Of a stretch of 64,000 nucleotides of DNA, positions 1 to 9,363 are shown in pieces. The notes under the pieces are model-generated. The model had not been told where the DNA came from. It saw only the letters and a list, made by a program, of their open reading frames with translations, and made no database searches. How positions within the stretch are numbered: position 1 is the stretch's first letter; each line of letters opens with the position of its first letter. The stretch is from Tsukamurella conjunctivitidis (GTDB taxonomy: Bacteria; Actinomycetota; Actinomycetes; Mycobacteriales; Mycobacteriaceae). A program made the position numbers and the translations under genes. The stretch is taken from the NCBI RefSeq assembly GCF_007858475.1, contig NZ_VIGX01000009.1, positions 93,002 to 157,001 on the forward strand, read 5' to 3'.

Positions 1-152
1 GTGCCCGACGGTGTCCGCCGCGCCGGCTCCGCCTCGGGGGCCGGCGTGCGGGGCTTCCGACGGGCGGCCGGGGTGGGCGGGTCGGCCGTCTCCTCCGTGG
101 GATCGGGTTGCTCGGCGGCGACTTCGTCGGGGTCGTCGTGCTCCTGCGCCAT
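1..152 (-). CDS. Mce-associated protein, N-terminal part (cut by window edge)
   Basis: The reading frame begins with ATG at 152 on the minus strand and runs off the window edge. The visible 50 residues are acidic and rich in Pro, Ala and Glu with no membrane segment yet. It follows mceF by 17 bp in the same direction. Mce operons of mycolic-acid actinomycetes usually end with one or two Mce-associated membrane proteins that begin with such a charged, disordered tail and help stabilise the Mce complex. The assignment rests on position and composition; no domain is visible. Confidence 0.6.
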   Translation of the reverse strand, partial: MAQEHDDPDEVAAEQPDPTEETADPPTPAARRKPRTPAPEAEPARRTPSG

Positions 153-169
153 GGGTTCCTCTCTGTGGG

Positions 170-1129
170 TCAGGGGCGGGGAAGGGTCAGGGTGACGCGG
201 GCGGCACCGTCGGTCCCGGCGACCTGCAGCGCGTTCGACAACAGGGTGCTGAGGTCGATCTGCGGCACGGTGCGGTTGAGCGCCGAGAAGATGGAGATGA
301 ACGGGCCGCCGGTGGTGGCGAGCGCGGGGAGCAACTCGTCGAGGTAGGGCTTGAGTCGCTTGAGGAACGGGTTGATGGTGTCGACGAACGGGTCCGGCGC
401 GTTGAGGGTGAGCACCATTCGCTGCACGACTTTCACCGCGCTGAGGACCACCGTGGCGGTGTTCTCGAACTCGGCGCCGAGGCGGCGGACGGCGTCCGCG
501 GTCCACCCGAGATCCGCGGAGTAGATCTGGGTGTTGGCGAACATGGAGCGGATCGCGGGCATCCGGCTGAGCACCGTCGCGCTCAGCAGCTGGCCGGCGC
601 GGCTGAGGGTGGCCAGGTCGTCGTCGCGCCCGGAGGTGGCCTGCCACGCGGTCTTGACGATGCCGCCGAGGGCGCCGGTGTCGGCGGTGCGGTTGAGCGC
701 CGAGAGCGCCTGGAAGACATCAGTGACGGAACGGGACTGCGTGACCGCGGTCGCGGGGATCACGGCGCCGGAGGCGAACACGGCGCCGCCGGAGGAGCGG
801 GGGGCGAACTCGACGTAGGGCTCGCTGAGGGCGCTGAGCTGTTCGACCGACAGATCCGAGTCGACGGGGATCCGGTACTCGGACGGGTAGCGCAGGGCGA
901 TCCGCACGCCCTCCGTCGACGGTTCGACACCCGTGACGTCGCCGATGCGGACTCCGCGCAGGAGGATCGGGGAGCCGGGGGACAGCTGGCCGGTGTGCGC
1001 GAGCTTGAGGGAGAGCGTCGTGTACTGGACTCCGGGCCGCATCCCCATGTAGCCGTACAAGAGGATGAACAGGCCGACGACGAGGACCACGGTGAACGTG
1101 ATCGCGTTCGCGATGAACTCCTTCTTCAT
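170..1129 (-). CDS. mceF: MceF, substrate-binding subunit of Mce lipid importer
   Basis: 319 residues starting MKKEFIAN, one N-terminal membrane helix (about 8-30), then an MlaD/Mce beta domain (about 35-115) with the GVRIGDVTGV motif, and a long helical C-terminal half. Mce proteins form a periplasmic shuttle carrying lipids or sterols to a YrbE permease. The ATG overlaps the mceE stop (ATGA, 1126-1129), and I chose this start over longer upstream extensions for that reason. It is the last Mce subunit of the operon. Confidence 0.9.
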   Translation of the reverse strand: MKKEFIANAITFTVVLVVGLFILLYGYMGMRPGVQYTTLSLKLAHTGQLSPGSPILLRGVRIGDVTGVEPSTEGVRIALRYPSEYRIPVDSDLSVEQLSALSEPYVEFAPRSSGGAVFASGAVIPATAVTQSRSVTDVFQALSALNRTADTGALGGIVKTAWQATSGRDDDLATLSRAGQLLSATVLSRMPAIRSMFANTQIYSADLGWTADAVRRLGAEFENTATVVLSAVKVVQRMVLTLNAPDPFVDTINPFLKRLKPYLDELLPALATTGGPFISIFSALNRTVPQIDLSTLLSNALQVAGTDGAARVTLTLPRP

Positions 1130-2169
1130 CGGACCGCCCCGATCATGCGCAGCGCGCGCAGCGCCTGCTCCGCCTTCTCCGCGGTCGGCACGGCGGGGCC
1201 GTCCGAGACCTTCACCACGTTCACCTTCGGGCCGTGCTCCACCCACGGGATGATCGTGTCCCGGAACAGGTTCCGCAGGTTGATGAGATTGTCCGGGCGG
1301 ATCGCGCCCACCGGCCGGTCCAGGAGCAGGATCGGGCTGACCACCTGGGTGAACAGTGCGGCGAGATCACGGACGCCGGGGGTGAGGGGAGCGAGATTCG
1401 CCAATCCCGGTGCGAGCGAGGCGAAGACCTCCGTCACGCGGGCGGTCTCGGCGATGACGCCCCAGCGCCGCAGCCCGTCGGGAGTGAGGTACTCACTGAG
1501 CATGCGGTGCTCGCCGGCGATCGCACCGGTGACCCCGACGACGGAGCGGAGCGCGTCGTCGAGGGACTTGGTGTCGTTGGCCCATGCCATCACCGTCGAG
1601 GCGAGGTTGTCGGTGATCGTGCGGGTCCGCGCGGGGTCGTCGGGGAAGGCCCCGTCGATCCGCTGGACCGTGTTCCCGAGCTGGGCCACGCCGCCGCTGC
1701 CGAGGAAGCCGGACAGGCTGGTCATCAAGTCCTCGACGTGGTCCGGTGGTCGGCTCTGCGCCAAGGGGATGACCCCGCCTGCGCGGATCGGCTGCGCGGT
1801 GGACGTCGGCGCCGAGACCAGGGCGATGTAGACGTCGCCGAGAATGGTGTCCTGGCGCAGCTCCGCGGTGGTGTCGGAGGGGATGCTCGCGGGCTCGGTG
1901 ATGGTCAGGGTGGCGACGGCGCGATCGCCGTCGAGCCGCACGGAGTCCATCGTGCCGACGGCGCGGCCGTTGAACCGGACCTGGGCCTGGTCGGGCAGGT
2001 TCAGGGCGTTCGAGAACTCCACCCGCAAGGGCCATCCCGACGAGGCCCAGCCGGTCGGGTTCGGCAGCGTCGACGGGCCCGCCCGGAGCACCCCGACGAC
2101 ACCGAGAGCGAGCACGACGAGCAGCAGGAAGCCGCGGATGATCCTGCTGCGCAGCGGAGTACGTCTCAT
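1126..2169 (-). CDS. mceE: MceE, Mce-family subunit without a lipobox
   Basis: 347 residues: basic N terminus, one membrane helix (about 12-30), the Mce domain (about 47-125) and a helical tail. By order in the operon it is MceE. MceE proteins are usually lipoproteins (LprK type) with a lipobox cysteine after the signal; here the segment following the helix reads LRAGPSTLP and has no cysteine, so this subunit should stay anchored by its helix. It starts with ATG at 2169, where the mceD stop overlaps (ATGA), and overlaps mceF by 4 bp. Confidence 0.85.
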   Translation of the reverse strand: MRRTPLRSRIIRGFLLLVVLALGVVGVLRAGPSTLPNPTGWASSGWPLRVEFSNALNLPDQAQVRFNGRAVGTMDSVRLDGDRAVATLTITEPASIPSDTTAELRQDTILGDVYIALVSAPTSTAQPIRAGGVIPLAQSRPPDHVEDLMTSLSGFLGSGGVAQLGNTVQRIDGAFPDDPARTRTITDNLASTVMAWANDTKSLDDALRSVVGVTGAIAGEHRMLSEYLTPDGLRRWGVIAETARVTEVFASLAPGLANLAPLTPGVRDLAALFTQVVSPILLLDRPVGAIRPDNLINLRNLFRDTIIPWVEHGPKVNVVKVSDGPAVPTAEKAEQALRALRMIGAVR

Positions 2170-3284
2170 CGGGCGGCTCCCGTCCCACGGAGGATGGCGG
2201 AGATCAGGTCGACGTCGATGTGGCCGGGGTCGACGACCTTGCACTGGCCCGGCGCGATCCGGTTGACGTTCGCGCACGTCAGTTCCGGGTTGCGGGCCAC
2301 CATCTTCGTCGGCGGCGGCGTGAAGACGATCTTCAGACCGAGGGTGCGCTGGTCGAAGGAGACGTTGAAGGCGTCGATCAGCGGGGGGAGGAAGCCCAGC
2401 AGGTCGCCCCAGTTGCGGACACCGGCGCTGACCAGGCGCGACGCCGGGATCACGGTGTCGAGGATCGGCCACAGGTTGTGTCCGTAGTGGGAGATGAGGT
2501 CGCGCAGCAGCTTGCCGAGCGGGATCAGGGCCTCGCCGAGGGTCTCGGTGGTCCTGGCGGTCGGCACGATGATGTCCGCGAGGCCGTCGGGCGCGGTCAC
2601 CAGGAGCTGCTTGAGCGGCGCCCAGTTCGAGGTCATGCCGCCGGTCAGGGAGGAGAACGAGTCGAGGGTGCGGCCCACGTCGCCGATGCCGGGGCCGGGA
2701 TCGTCGAGCAGCGCGGCGAGGCTCCCGATGACGCCGTTGACGTCCGGTCCGGTGCCGTCCACCGCCGCGGCGAGCGAGGTGATCGAATCCTGCACCTGCT
2801 TGGCCTGTTCGGGGCCGCCACCCGTGGTGAGCTTGGCGGCCGCATCACCGATGGAGCTGAGGCTGCGGCTCAGGGACTGCGGGGTCTTGGTGCTCGTCAG
2901 GCACGACCCGGCGCGCAGTGCGGGGCCGCCCTTGCGGGCGTCGTCGACGAGCGCGAGCTGCCGCGAGGCGATGAGCGAGGCCGCGACCGTGACGGCGCCG
3001 GTCCCCGCGGTCACCGGTTGGTCGGCGTCGACGGAGAACTCGACCCGGGCGGCCGTGTTCTCGGGCCGGATCTCCGTGACCTTCCCGATCGGCACCCCGA
3101 GCCGTGTGACCGGGTTCCCCACGTACAGCCCGATCGCGTCGGGCATGAGGGCGCAGAAGCGGGCCTGCGCCTTGTCGGGCGTGCGCGAGATGTACAGCGC
3201 CGCGGCGATGATGGATCCGACCACCGTGACCGCGACGGCGGTGACGAGCCATTTCGAGCTGAGGGCCTTGGACAACATCAGCAC
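2166..3284 (-). CDS. mceD: MceD, substrate-binding subunit of Mce importer
   Basis: 372 residues from GTG at 3284, or 370 from the ATG at 3278 that overlaps the mceC stop as ATGA; the latter is the coupling seen at most junctions here. One membrane helix (about 13-33), then the Mce domain with GVPIGKVTEI, followed by a long helical region with a few cysteines near residues 125 and 350. It is part of the yrbEA-yrbEB-mceABCDEF operon and presumably forms the lipid channel with the other Mce proteins. Confidence 0.9.
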   Translation of the reverse strand: MLMLSKALSSKWLVTAVAVTVVGSIIAAALYISRTPDKAQARFCALMPDAIGLYVGNPVTRLGVPIGKVTEIRPENTAARVEFSVDADQPVTAGTGAVTVAASLIASRQLALVDDARKGGPALRAGSCLTSTKTPQSLSRSLSSIGDAAAKLTTGGGPEQAKQVQDSITSLAAAVDGTGPDVNGVIGSLAALLDDPGPGIGDVGRTLDSFSSLTGGMTSNWAPLKQLLVTAPDGLADIIVPTARTTETLGEALIPLGKLLRDLISHYGHNLWPILDTVIPASRLVSAGVRNWGDLLGFLPPLIDAFNVSFDQRTLGLKIVFTPPPTKMVARNPELTCANVNRIAPGQCKVVDPGHIDVDLISAILRGTGAAR

Positions 3285-4342
3285 GGAGCCCCTTCCAGCG
3301 GAATGCAGTACTGGGACGAGAGGGTCGGCACCGAGCCGTCGAAGACGACGGTGCCGTCGGGCTTCACCGAGGACTGGATCCGCCGGAGCAGGGCCATCGC
3401 GTCGTCGATCATCTTCTGGTACTTGGTGAGCAGCGTGCCGATCTGGCCGGACATGAGGTTGAACTGCGCCTCCATCGAGGCGAGGTTCTCCTGGTAGAAG
3501 TTCGCCGCCGGGATGATCCGCTTGAGGACCATGTCGAAGGCGCTCATGAATCGCTTGTACCCCGCCACGTTGAGTCGCGCGGTGGAGAAGTAGATGTTCA
3601 TGTCGCGCATCACCTGGGTGAGCACGTCGCCGTTGCGGTCGATGGCGGCCGAGTAGTCCGACAGTGTCTGGACGAAGCCGCCGACCTCGTCCTTCTGCGT
3701 CGAGATGCTCTGCACCACGCCCTGCAACGTGGACAGCAGTTCCTTCATCTGCCCGGGCTTGCCGCTCGTGGCCCGCTGGATCTGGGCGAGCGACTCGCGC
3801 AGGGGCGTCGGGTCGATCGCGCGGATCTTCGGATCGGCCTGCTGGAACGTCTCGACCAGGCTGTACGGGATCCGCACGCGCGACGGCGGGATCGCGGTCG
3901 CGCCGAGCGGGGCGGTGCCGAGGGAGTCGATGTCCACGAAGTAGCCGCCGACCGCGGTGAGCATCTTGACCGCGACGCGCGACTGATCGCCGATGTGCAC
4001 CTTCTTCTTGATGCGCAGCCCCACGTTCACGTGGTCGCCCTCGAGCGCGACGCGCTGCACGGAGCCGACGGACACCCCCGCGACGCGCACGTCGTCCCCG
4101 GCGCGGACCATCCCGGCCTCGGGGAAGTGCACGGTGTAGGTGGTGGTGCCGAGGGGGCGGACGGCGAGCACGGAGCTCGCGATCATCACGATCACTGCGA
4201 CGGCCACGCCGAGGACGCCGAAGATCAGCTGCCGTTGTTTCGAACTCGGACGGGCCCAGGCCTCCTCGGCGCCGGAGGCGAGCTTCAGCGCGAGCCGGTA
4301 GCCGTCGCGGAGCAGAGTCGTAGGGAGGGTCAGCGCTTGCAC
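3278..4342 (-). CDS. mceC: MceC, substrate-binding subunit of Mce importer
   Basis: 354 residues from a GTG at 4342, which overlaps the last codons of mceB by 13 bp; a longer frame exists but would run deep into mceB. A membrane helix sits near residues 40-65, followed by the Mce domain (GVSVGSVQRV) and a helical C-terminal half ending in Cys. Periplasmic subunit of the Mce lipid transporter. Confidence 0.88.
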   Translation of the reverse strand: MQALTLPTTLLRDGYRLALKLASGAEEAWARPSSKQRQLIFGVLGVAVAVIVMIASSVLAVRPLGTTTYTVHFPEAGMVRAGDDVRVAGVSVGSVQRVALEGDHVNVGLRIKKKVHIGDQSRVAVKMLTAVGGYFVDIDSLGTAPLGATAIPPSRVRIPYSLVETFQQADPKIRAIDPTPLRESLAQIQRATSGKPGQMKELLSTLQGVVQSISTQKDEVGGFVQTLSDYSAAIDRNGDVLTQVMRDMNIYFSTARLNVAGYKRFMSAFDMVLKRIIPAANFYQENLASMEAQFNLMSGQIGTLLTKYQKMIDDAMALLRRIQSSVKPDGTVVFDGSVPTLSSQYCIPLEGAPC

Positions 4343-5349
4343 AGCGTCACCTTCGATCCTCGGAGGAAGACCAGCAGGCCGGCGGGCAGCTGCGCCTCGC
4401 CGCGGCTGCACCCCGTCTCGCCACCGGCGGAGGGGACGGGCTGCTGGGTCAGGTTCGCGAACAGGCCGGGCAGGAGCGCGGCCAGGTCGACGAGGCTCTG
4501 CAGGCGGGGCAGCTCGGGGCGGGCCAGCTCGAGCAGGGAGGAGCCGGCGGGCTGGAGGCCCGCACCGCGCAGGAGGGCGTCGGCCGCGGTCATCAGCTCG
4601 GCGCCCTGGTCCGACAGGACCTTCGTCGACGGTGCCGCGTTCCGCATGACCTCCCCGATGCCCTGGAGGTAGCCGATGACGGTGGGCAGGGCCGTGGACT
4701 TGCCGCCGAGGCTCTCGTTGATCGTCTTGAGGTTGCGCACCAGGGTCTGCAGCAGCGCCGACCGGTCGTTGGTGAAGCGGCTCAGCGTCTGCAGCGCGTC
4801 GAGCAGAGGGCCGAGTCCGGAACCGTCGCCCTCGACGACGGCGGCGATCGACTGGGCGAGGTGGTTGATCTGCTCCGGCTGCATCGCCGCGAGCACGGGC
4901 TGGAGGCCGTTGAAGATCGTCGTGACGTCGAAGGACGGCACCGTCCGGTCCGTGCCGATGGTGGACTTCGGTGCGATCTCGGACGCCTGCGCCTCGCTCG
5001 GCGAGAGGTCCAGGTAGCGGAGGCCCGTGAGGTTCTGGAACCGGATGGACAAGGTGGTCGCCGAGGTGAGGCGCTGGGCGCGATCGACCGTGAAGTCGAC
5101 CCGGGCGAGTGAGCCGCGCGCGGCGTCGCCCTGGTCGAGCGTGACGTCGCGGACCTTGCCCACCTGCACCCCGAGGAGCCGCACGTCGTCGCCCGACCGG
5201 AGCCCGGAGGCGTTGGTGAACATCGCGCTGTACGACGACTGCGCCGCCTGTGCGGGCCGGGTGAGGGCGCGCACGGTGAACGCGGCCCCCACCGCGATGA
5301 GGACGACGAAGATCAGGAGCAGTGTTCCGGGATTGCGGGCGGTGCGCAC
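4330..5349 (-). CDS. mceB: MceB, substrate-binding subunit of Mce importer
   Basis: 339 residues from GTG 5349, two bases from the mceA stop. A single membrane helix (about 9-29) is followed by the Mce domain with the SGLRSGDDVRLLGVQVGKV signature typical of MceB, then helices. The C terminus carries two cysteines. Same operon and role as its neighbours. Confidence 0.9.
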   Translation of the reverse strand: MRTARNPGTLLLIFVVLIAVGAAFTVRALTRPAQAAQSSYSAMFTNASGLRSGDDVRLLGVQVGKVRDVTLDQGDAARGSLARVDFTVDRAQRLTSATTLSIRFQNLTGLRYLDLSPSEAQASEIAPKSTIGTDRTVPSFDVTTIFNGLQPVLAAMQPEQINHLAQSIAAVVEGDGSGLGPLLDALQTLSRFTNDRSALLQTLVRNLKTINESLGGKSTALPTVIGYLQGIGEVMRNAAPSTKVLSDQGAELMTAADALLRGAGLQPAGSSLLELARPELPRLQSLVDLAALLPGLFANLTQQPVPSAGGETGCSRGEAQLPAGLLVFLRGSKVTLCKR

Positions 5350-5350
5350 G

Positions 5351-6517
5351 TCAGCGGCCCCTCGTCGTGGTCGGCGCGGCGGTGGTCGGTGTGGCGGAGG
5401 TGCCTGCGGACGGTGCGGCCGCGGCGCCGGAGGGCTTCGTCGCGGGCTTCGGCGGGGCCGGCTTGCCGGGCGGTGTCACCGAGAACTCGGGGACGGGCGG
5501 CAGCAGTGACGCGATGGCGGGGAACTGCTGGAACGTGACGTCGAGGTTGAGCACCGGCCCGGAACCGTTGTCCGGCATGGACCGACGGATCCGTTCGATG
5601 AGCTCCTCGAGTTGGCGGCCGTTGCGGGCGGCGTCGGGGAAGCTGGCGACCGAGCGGGTCGACAGCTCGCGGACGGGCACCAGCACCTCGGCGAGAGCGG
5701 CGACGTTGGGCTTGCTGAACAGCGCGGCGAGCGTCGGGGAGAAGTCGTGGGCGAGCATGTCGATCGTGGCCTTCTGCCGCGCCGGGTAGCCCGGTGTGTC
5801 CGGTCCGCTCCAGGACCACAGCTCCCGGAGGCCGGGCAGCATCCGCCGGGTCGAGGCGTCGAGCGCCTTGAGCGTCGAGGCGATCGTCGGCAGCGTCTGC
5901 GCGGTGGGGATCCGCTGCGTGTCGGCGTTCGCCTCGGCGATGGCCCCGATGGCGCCGAGGAACGGGAGGAACTGCCGGGTGGTGGTGTCCATCTGCCCGA
6001 TCAGCTGCGCCATGTGCGGGCGGAAGCTCTCCCGCTCCATCGTGCTGAGCGACCGCAGGAGGGAGGCCATTGTGCTGTCGTCGGGTGCGGAGAGCGGCTC
6101 CCAGGACGCGCCCGCGGCGAGGGCCCGTCCGCCGCGGCCCGGAGTCAGCGCGACGACGGTGATGCCGAAGGTGTTGCCGGCGGCGTAGGAGACCTTCACC
6201 GCGTCGGTCACGAGATCGTCGGCGGCGCCGTTCAGGCGCATCGCCACGCCGAGCTTTCCCGCGCCCCGGTCGACGACGTCGGTGACCTCGCCGATGCGCA
6301 GGCCGTCCATCTCCACGGCGGTGCCCGGCGCGACGCCGGGCGCGACGTCGCGCACGACGAGGGTGAGCGCCTTCGGCGGCGTCGTGACGATCGCGCGGAC
6401 GGCCCAGAACGCGAGGGCCGTGAGCACCGCCGCGAGGATCACGGCGACACCGCGGCGCAGCAGGACGGGGCCGGGCGTCATCATGCCCGTGACGGGGGAG
6501 GGCCATGTCGTCGTCAT
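5351..6517 (-). CDS. mceA: MceA, first substrate-binding subunit of Mce importer
   Basis: 388 residues from ATG 6517. Membrane helix at about 22-44, Mce domain at about 50-130 (GLRIGEVTDV), helical middle, and a C-terminal tail rich in Pro, Ala and Thr (about the last 45 residues) that is probably disordered. First mce gene after the two yrbE permease genes, 4 bp after the yrbEB stop, so translationally coupled. Confidence 0.9.
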   Translation of the reverse strand: MTTTWPSPVTGMMTPGPVLLRRGVAVILAAVLTALAFWAVRAIVTTPPKALTLVVRDVAPGVAPGTAVEMDGLRIGEVTDVVDRGAGKLGVAMRLNGAADDLVTDAVKVSYAAGNTFGITVVALTPGRGGRALAAGASWEPLSAPDDSTMASLLRSLSTMERESFRPHMAQLIGQMDTTTRQFLPFLGAIGAIAEANADTQRIPTAQTLPTIASTLKALDASTRRMLPGLRELWSWSGPDTPGYPARQKATIDMLAHDFSPTLAALFSKPNVAALAEVLVPVRELSTRSVASFPDAARNGRQLEELIERIRRSMPDNGSGPVLNLDVTFQQFPAIASLLPPVPEFSVTPPGKPAPPKPATKPSGAAAAPSAGTSATPTTAAPTTTRGR

Positions 6518-6521
6518 GCGC

Positions 6522-7379
6522 TCACCCCCGGAAGACCAGTTCGCTGTTGGTGCCCCAGATGCCGATCGTCATCAGCATGTCGAGCACCACGATCGCCACC
6601 ATCGAGGCGCGGACCGCACGGCCCGACGCCACGCCCACGCCCTCGGGGCCGCCTGCGGCGAAGAAGCCCTGGTAGCAGTGGATGAGGATGACGGCGCAGA
6701 TGAAGACGACCACCTTGGCGATGGAGGCGACGAGGTCGGCGGGGGAGAGGAACTGCTCGAAGTAGTGCTCGTAGGTGCCCGCCGCGTCACCCTGCGCCAG
6801 CGTCACGATGGTGCTGGAGGCGAAGAAGCTGACGATGATCGCGATGAGGAAGATCGGGACGATCGCGACGACGCCGGCGATCATGCGGGTGCTCACCACG
6901 AAGGAGATGGACCGCAGGCCGAGGGCCTCGAGTGCGTCGATCTCCTCGGTGATGCGCATGGCGCCGATCTCGGCCGTCATGCGGCATCCGGCCTGCACCG
7001 CGAAGCCCGCGGCGGCGAGGATCGGCGCGAATTCGCGGGTGTTGGCGAGCGCGGCGATGACGCCCGTGAGCGGGCCCATACCGAGCAGGTCGAGGGAGGC
7101 GAAGGCCTGGATGGCGACGGTGCCGCCCACCGCGAGCCCGAGCACGACCATCATCAGCGAGGTGCCGCCGCCGACGATCACCGCGCCCCGCCCCCAGGTG
7201 AGGTCGGTGATGGTGCGGATCGTCTGCTTCGGGTAGTTGCGCAGGGCGTGCGGGATGAGGGCGACCGAGGCGACGACGAAGGACACCATCTGGCCGAGCC
7301 GGGCGAGCGTACTGCGGACGCCGTCCGACAGGCGGCCGAGGAAGCGGAACCCTCTCGGGCGGTACGGGGCGATGGTCAT
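6522..7379 (-). CDS. yrbEB: YrbEB, Mce transporter permease
   Basis: 285 residues from ATG 7379. Polytopic MlaE/YrbE-family permease with the conserved stretch EEIDALEALG near residue 150 that contacts the ATPase. Works as a pair with YrbEA in the inner membrane under the Mce channel. The ATPase (MceG type) is not encoded in the window, as usual for actinobacteria, where one ATPase elsewhere serves several Mce systems. A much longer overlapping frame on this strand is spurious. Confidence 0.93.
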   Translation of the reverse strand: MTIAPYRPRGFRFLGRLSDGVRSTLARLGQMVSFVVASVALIPHALRNYPKQTIRTITDLTWGRGAVIVGGGTSLMMVVLGLAVGGTVAIQAFASLDLLGMGPLTGVIAALANTREFAPILAAAGFAVQAGCRMTAEIGAMRITEEIDALEALGLRSISFVVSTRMIAGVVAIVPIFLIAIIVSFFASSTIVTLAQGDAAGTYEHYFEQFLSPADLVASIAKVVVFICAVILIHCYQGFFAAGGPEGVGVASGRAVRASMVAIVVLDMLMTIGIWGTNSELVFRG

Positions 7380-7384
7380 GCGGA

Positions 7385-8239
7385 TCAGCCCACCCTCATC
7401 GGGAAATAGGTCGTGTAGATCTGGGTGAGTGCGAAGTTGAGCACGATGATGCCCACGGTGGAGACCACCACGGTGGTGTTCACCGCGTCGGCGACGCCGC
7501 GCGCGCCGCCCTTCGCCTCGAGGCCGTGCTGGCAGCCGAGGACGGCGATCATGATGCCGAAGATCGCGGCCTTGATCAGGGAGAAGCCGAAGTCCCGCGT
7601 GGTGGCGTAGGCGCCGAAGCTGAGCCAGTAGGAGCCCGGTGTCACGCTCTGCCCGGCGACGGCCAGGTAGTAGGCGGCGCCGATGCCGACGACGGTGATG
7701 AAGATGCAGAGCAGCGGCGCGACGAAGGCGGCCGCGAGGATCCGCGGGACGACGAGCCGGCGCACGGGGTCGATGCCCATGACCCGCATGGCGTCGACCT
7801 CCTCGCGGATGGTGCGCGAGCCGAGGTCGGCGGCGATGGCGGAGGCGCCGGCGCCTCCGAGGAGCAGGCCTGCGGCCATCGGCGCGGCCTGCTGGATGAC
7901 GGTCAGGCCGCTCGCGGCGCCCATGAGGGAGCCGGCGCCGATCTGGTTGACGATGCTGCCGATCTGGATCGTCACGATCACGCCGAAGGGGATGGCCATG
8001 AGGAAGGCGGGGACCGCGGTGACGCTGACCAGGAACCAGGCCTGGACGACGATCTCGCGGAACTGGATCCGACCGCGCAGGAGGTCCGTCACCATCGATA
8101 CCGACGAGTGGAGCACCAGCTCGACCGTGCGCCCGAGGGTGCGGACGGGACCGAGTGCGTTCTCGTCGAGGTTCCTGCGGAGCGCGTCGACGGGCCCGGG
8201 CCGGGCGGCGGGGGCTTCCTGAGACGATTGCGATGGCAT
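7385..8239 (-). CDS. yrbEA: YrbEA, Mce transporter permease
   Basis: 284 residues from ATG 8239, preceded by a strong ribosome site (GGAGGTGAG). MlaE/YrbE family with the EEVDAMRVMGIDP signature near residue 146 and five or six membrane helices. First gene of the mce operon, divergent from rpsF, so the operon promoter should lie in 8240-8368. Confidence 0.93.
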   Translation of the reverse strand: MPSQSSQEAPAARPGPVDALRRNLDENALGPVRTLGRTVELVLHSSVSMVTDLLRGRIQFREIVVQAWFLVSVTAVPAFLMAIPFGVIVTIQIGSIVNQIGAGSLMGAASGLTVIQQAAPMAAGLLLGGAGASAIAADLGSRTIREEVDAMRVMGIDPVRRLVVPRILAAAFVAPLLCIFITVVGIGAAYYLAVAGQSVTPGSYWLSFGAYATTRDFGFSLIKAAIFGIMIAVLGCQHGLEAKGGARGVADAVNTTVVVSTVGIIVLNFALTQIYTTYFPMRVG

Positions 8240-8368
8240 AGCTCACCTCCTTCCTGCCACATGTTAGGGAATGTTCTCTATCTCGGCGGGGTTTTCCGGC
8301 GAATTTCCGGGCCCGGGCGTCAGTCGGCTGATTTCGCTGGTGGCGAGGGGTTGGGGTACCCTGGTCCG

Positions 8369-8410
8369 GTTGCCTTTCGGGCAACGCTCCTGCCGTGGAG
8401 AGTCCACGGC
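8369..8410 (+). promoter_or_regulatory. Two hairpins in the rpsF leader
   Basis: Two perfect stems precede rpsF: GTTGCC/GGCAAC (8369-8385) and GCCGTGGA/TCCACGGC (8392-8410), then the ribosome site AGGAGGAG. In several bacterial groups rpsF leaders bind the S6:S18 complex for autogenous control. Both proteins are encoded in this operon, so this is a candidate site; the specific S6:S18 fold was not modelled. Confidence 0.45.
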
Positions 8411-8441
8411 CGCATAGTCCATAGGAGGAGGCGAAAAGCCC

Positions 8442-8726
8442 ATGCGTAATTACGAACTGATGGTGATCCTGGATCCGAGCCTGGATGAGCGCACCGTCGC
8501 GCCCTCGCTGGAGACCTTCCTGAACGTGGTCCGCAAGGACGGCGGATCGGTCGGGAACGTCGACATCTGGGGCAAGCGCCGTCTTGCTTACGAGATCTCC
8601 AAGAACGCCGAGGGCATCTACGCGGTGATCGATCTGACCGCCGAGCCGGCCACGGTCAACGAGCTGGATCGTCAGCTCAAGCTGAACGAGTCGGTGCTGC
8701 GCACTAAGGTGCTGCGGCAGAACTAG
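8442..8726 (+). CDS. rpsF: 30S ribosomal protein S6
   Basis: 94 residues starting [12 protein letters not shown], full length for bacterial S6, which binds S18 on the 30S platform. First gene of the rpsF-ssb-rpsR-rplI cluster; ribosome site AGGAGGAG about 11 bp upstream. Confidence 0.98.
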   Translation: MRNYELMVILDPSLDERTVAPSLETFLNVVRKDGGSVGNVDIWGKRRLAYEISKNAEGIYAVIDLTAEPATVNELDRQLKLNESVLRTKVLRQN

Positions 8727-8754
8727 TCGCGCACTAACGACAGGGAGAGACACC

Positions 8755-9285
8755 ATGGCAGGCGACACGATCATCACGGTCATCGGCAATCTGACGGCGG
8801 ATCCGGAGCTGCGCTTCACCCCGTCGGGTGCGGCGGTGGCCAACTTCACCGTCGCCTCCACGCCCCGGACCTTCGACCGGAACACCAACGAGTGGAAGGA
8901 CGGCGAGGCGCTGTTCCTGCGCTGCAACATCTGGCGTGAGGCGGCGGAGAACGTCGCCGAATCGCTCACGAAGGGCACGCGCGTCATCGTCTCCGGCCGG
9001 CTCAAGCAGCGGTCGTACGACGATCGCGAGGGCCAGCGGCGCACAGTGGTGGAACTCGAGGTCGACGAGATCGGCCCCTCCCTTCGATACGCGACGGCGA
9101 AGCCGACGCGCACGCAGCGCGGCGGTGGCGGCGGCGGTTTCGGTGGCGGCCAGGGCGGCGGTGGCGGTTACAGCCAGCCCGCCCAGCAGGCTCCGCGCCA
9201 GAACCAGCCCGCAGACGATCCGTGGGGCAGCGCCCCCGCGGCCGGGAGCAGCTTCGGCGGAAGCAACGACGATCCGCCGTTCTGA
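8755..9285 (+). CDS. ssb: Single-stranded DNA-binding protein
   Basis: 176 residues: OB-fold (about 1-110), a Gly/Gln-rich flexible linker, and the acidic tip DDPPF that recruits replication and repair partners. The tip is intact. It lies between rpsF and rpsR as in most actinobacteria. Confidence 0.97.
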   Translation: MAGDTIITVIGNLTADPELRFTPSGAAVANFTVASTPRTFDRNTNEWKDGEALFLRCNIWREAAENVAESLTKGTRVIVSGRLKQRSYDDREGQRRTVVELEVDEIGPSLRYATAKPTRTQRGGGGGGFGGGQGGGGGYSQPAQQAPRQNQPADDPWGSAPAAGSSFGGSNDDPPF

Positions 9286-9363
9286 TCCCCGGGATCGAAC
9301 ACTGTGAAGGGCCCGTCCGGTTCGCCGGAGGCCCAGTAGACCTCATCAAGGAGTACCAACACC

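Noticed and set aside
6522-9113. An 863-residue minus-strand frame covering yrbEB, yrbEA and rpsF/ssb
   Set aside because: Only its last third (YrbEB) is a real protein; the remainder is out of frame with yrbEA and antisense to rpsF and ssb.
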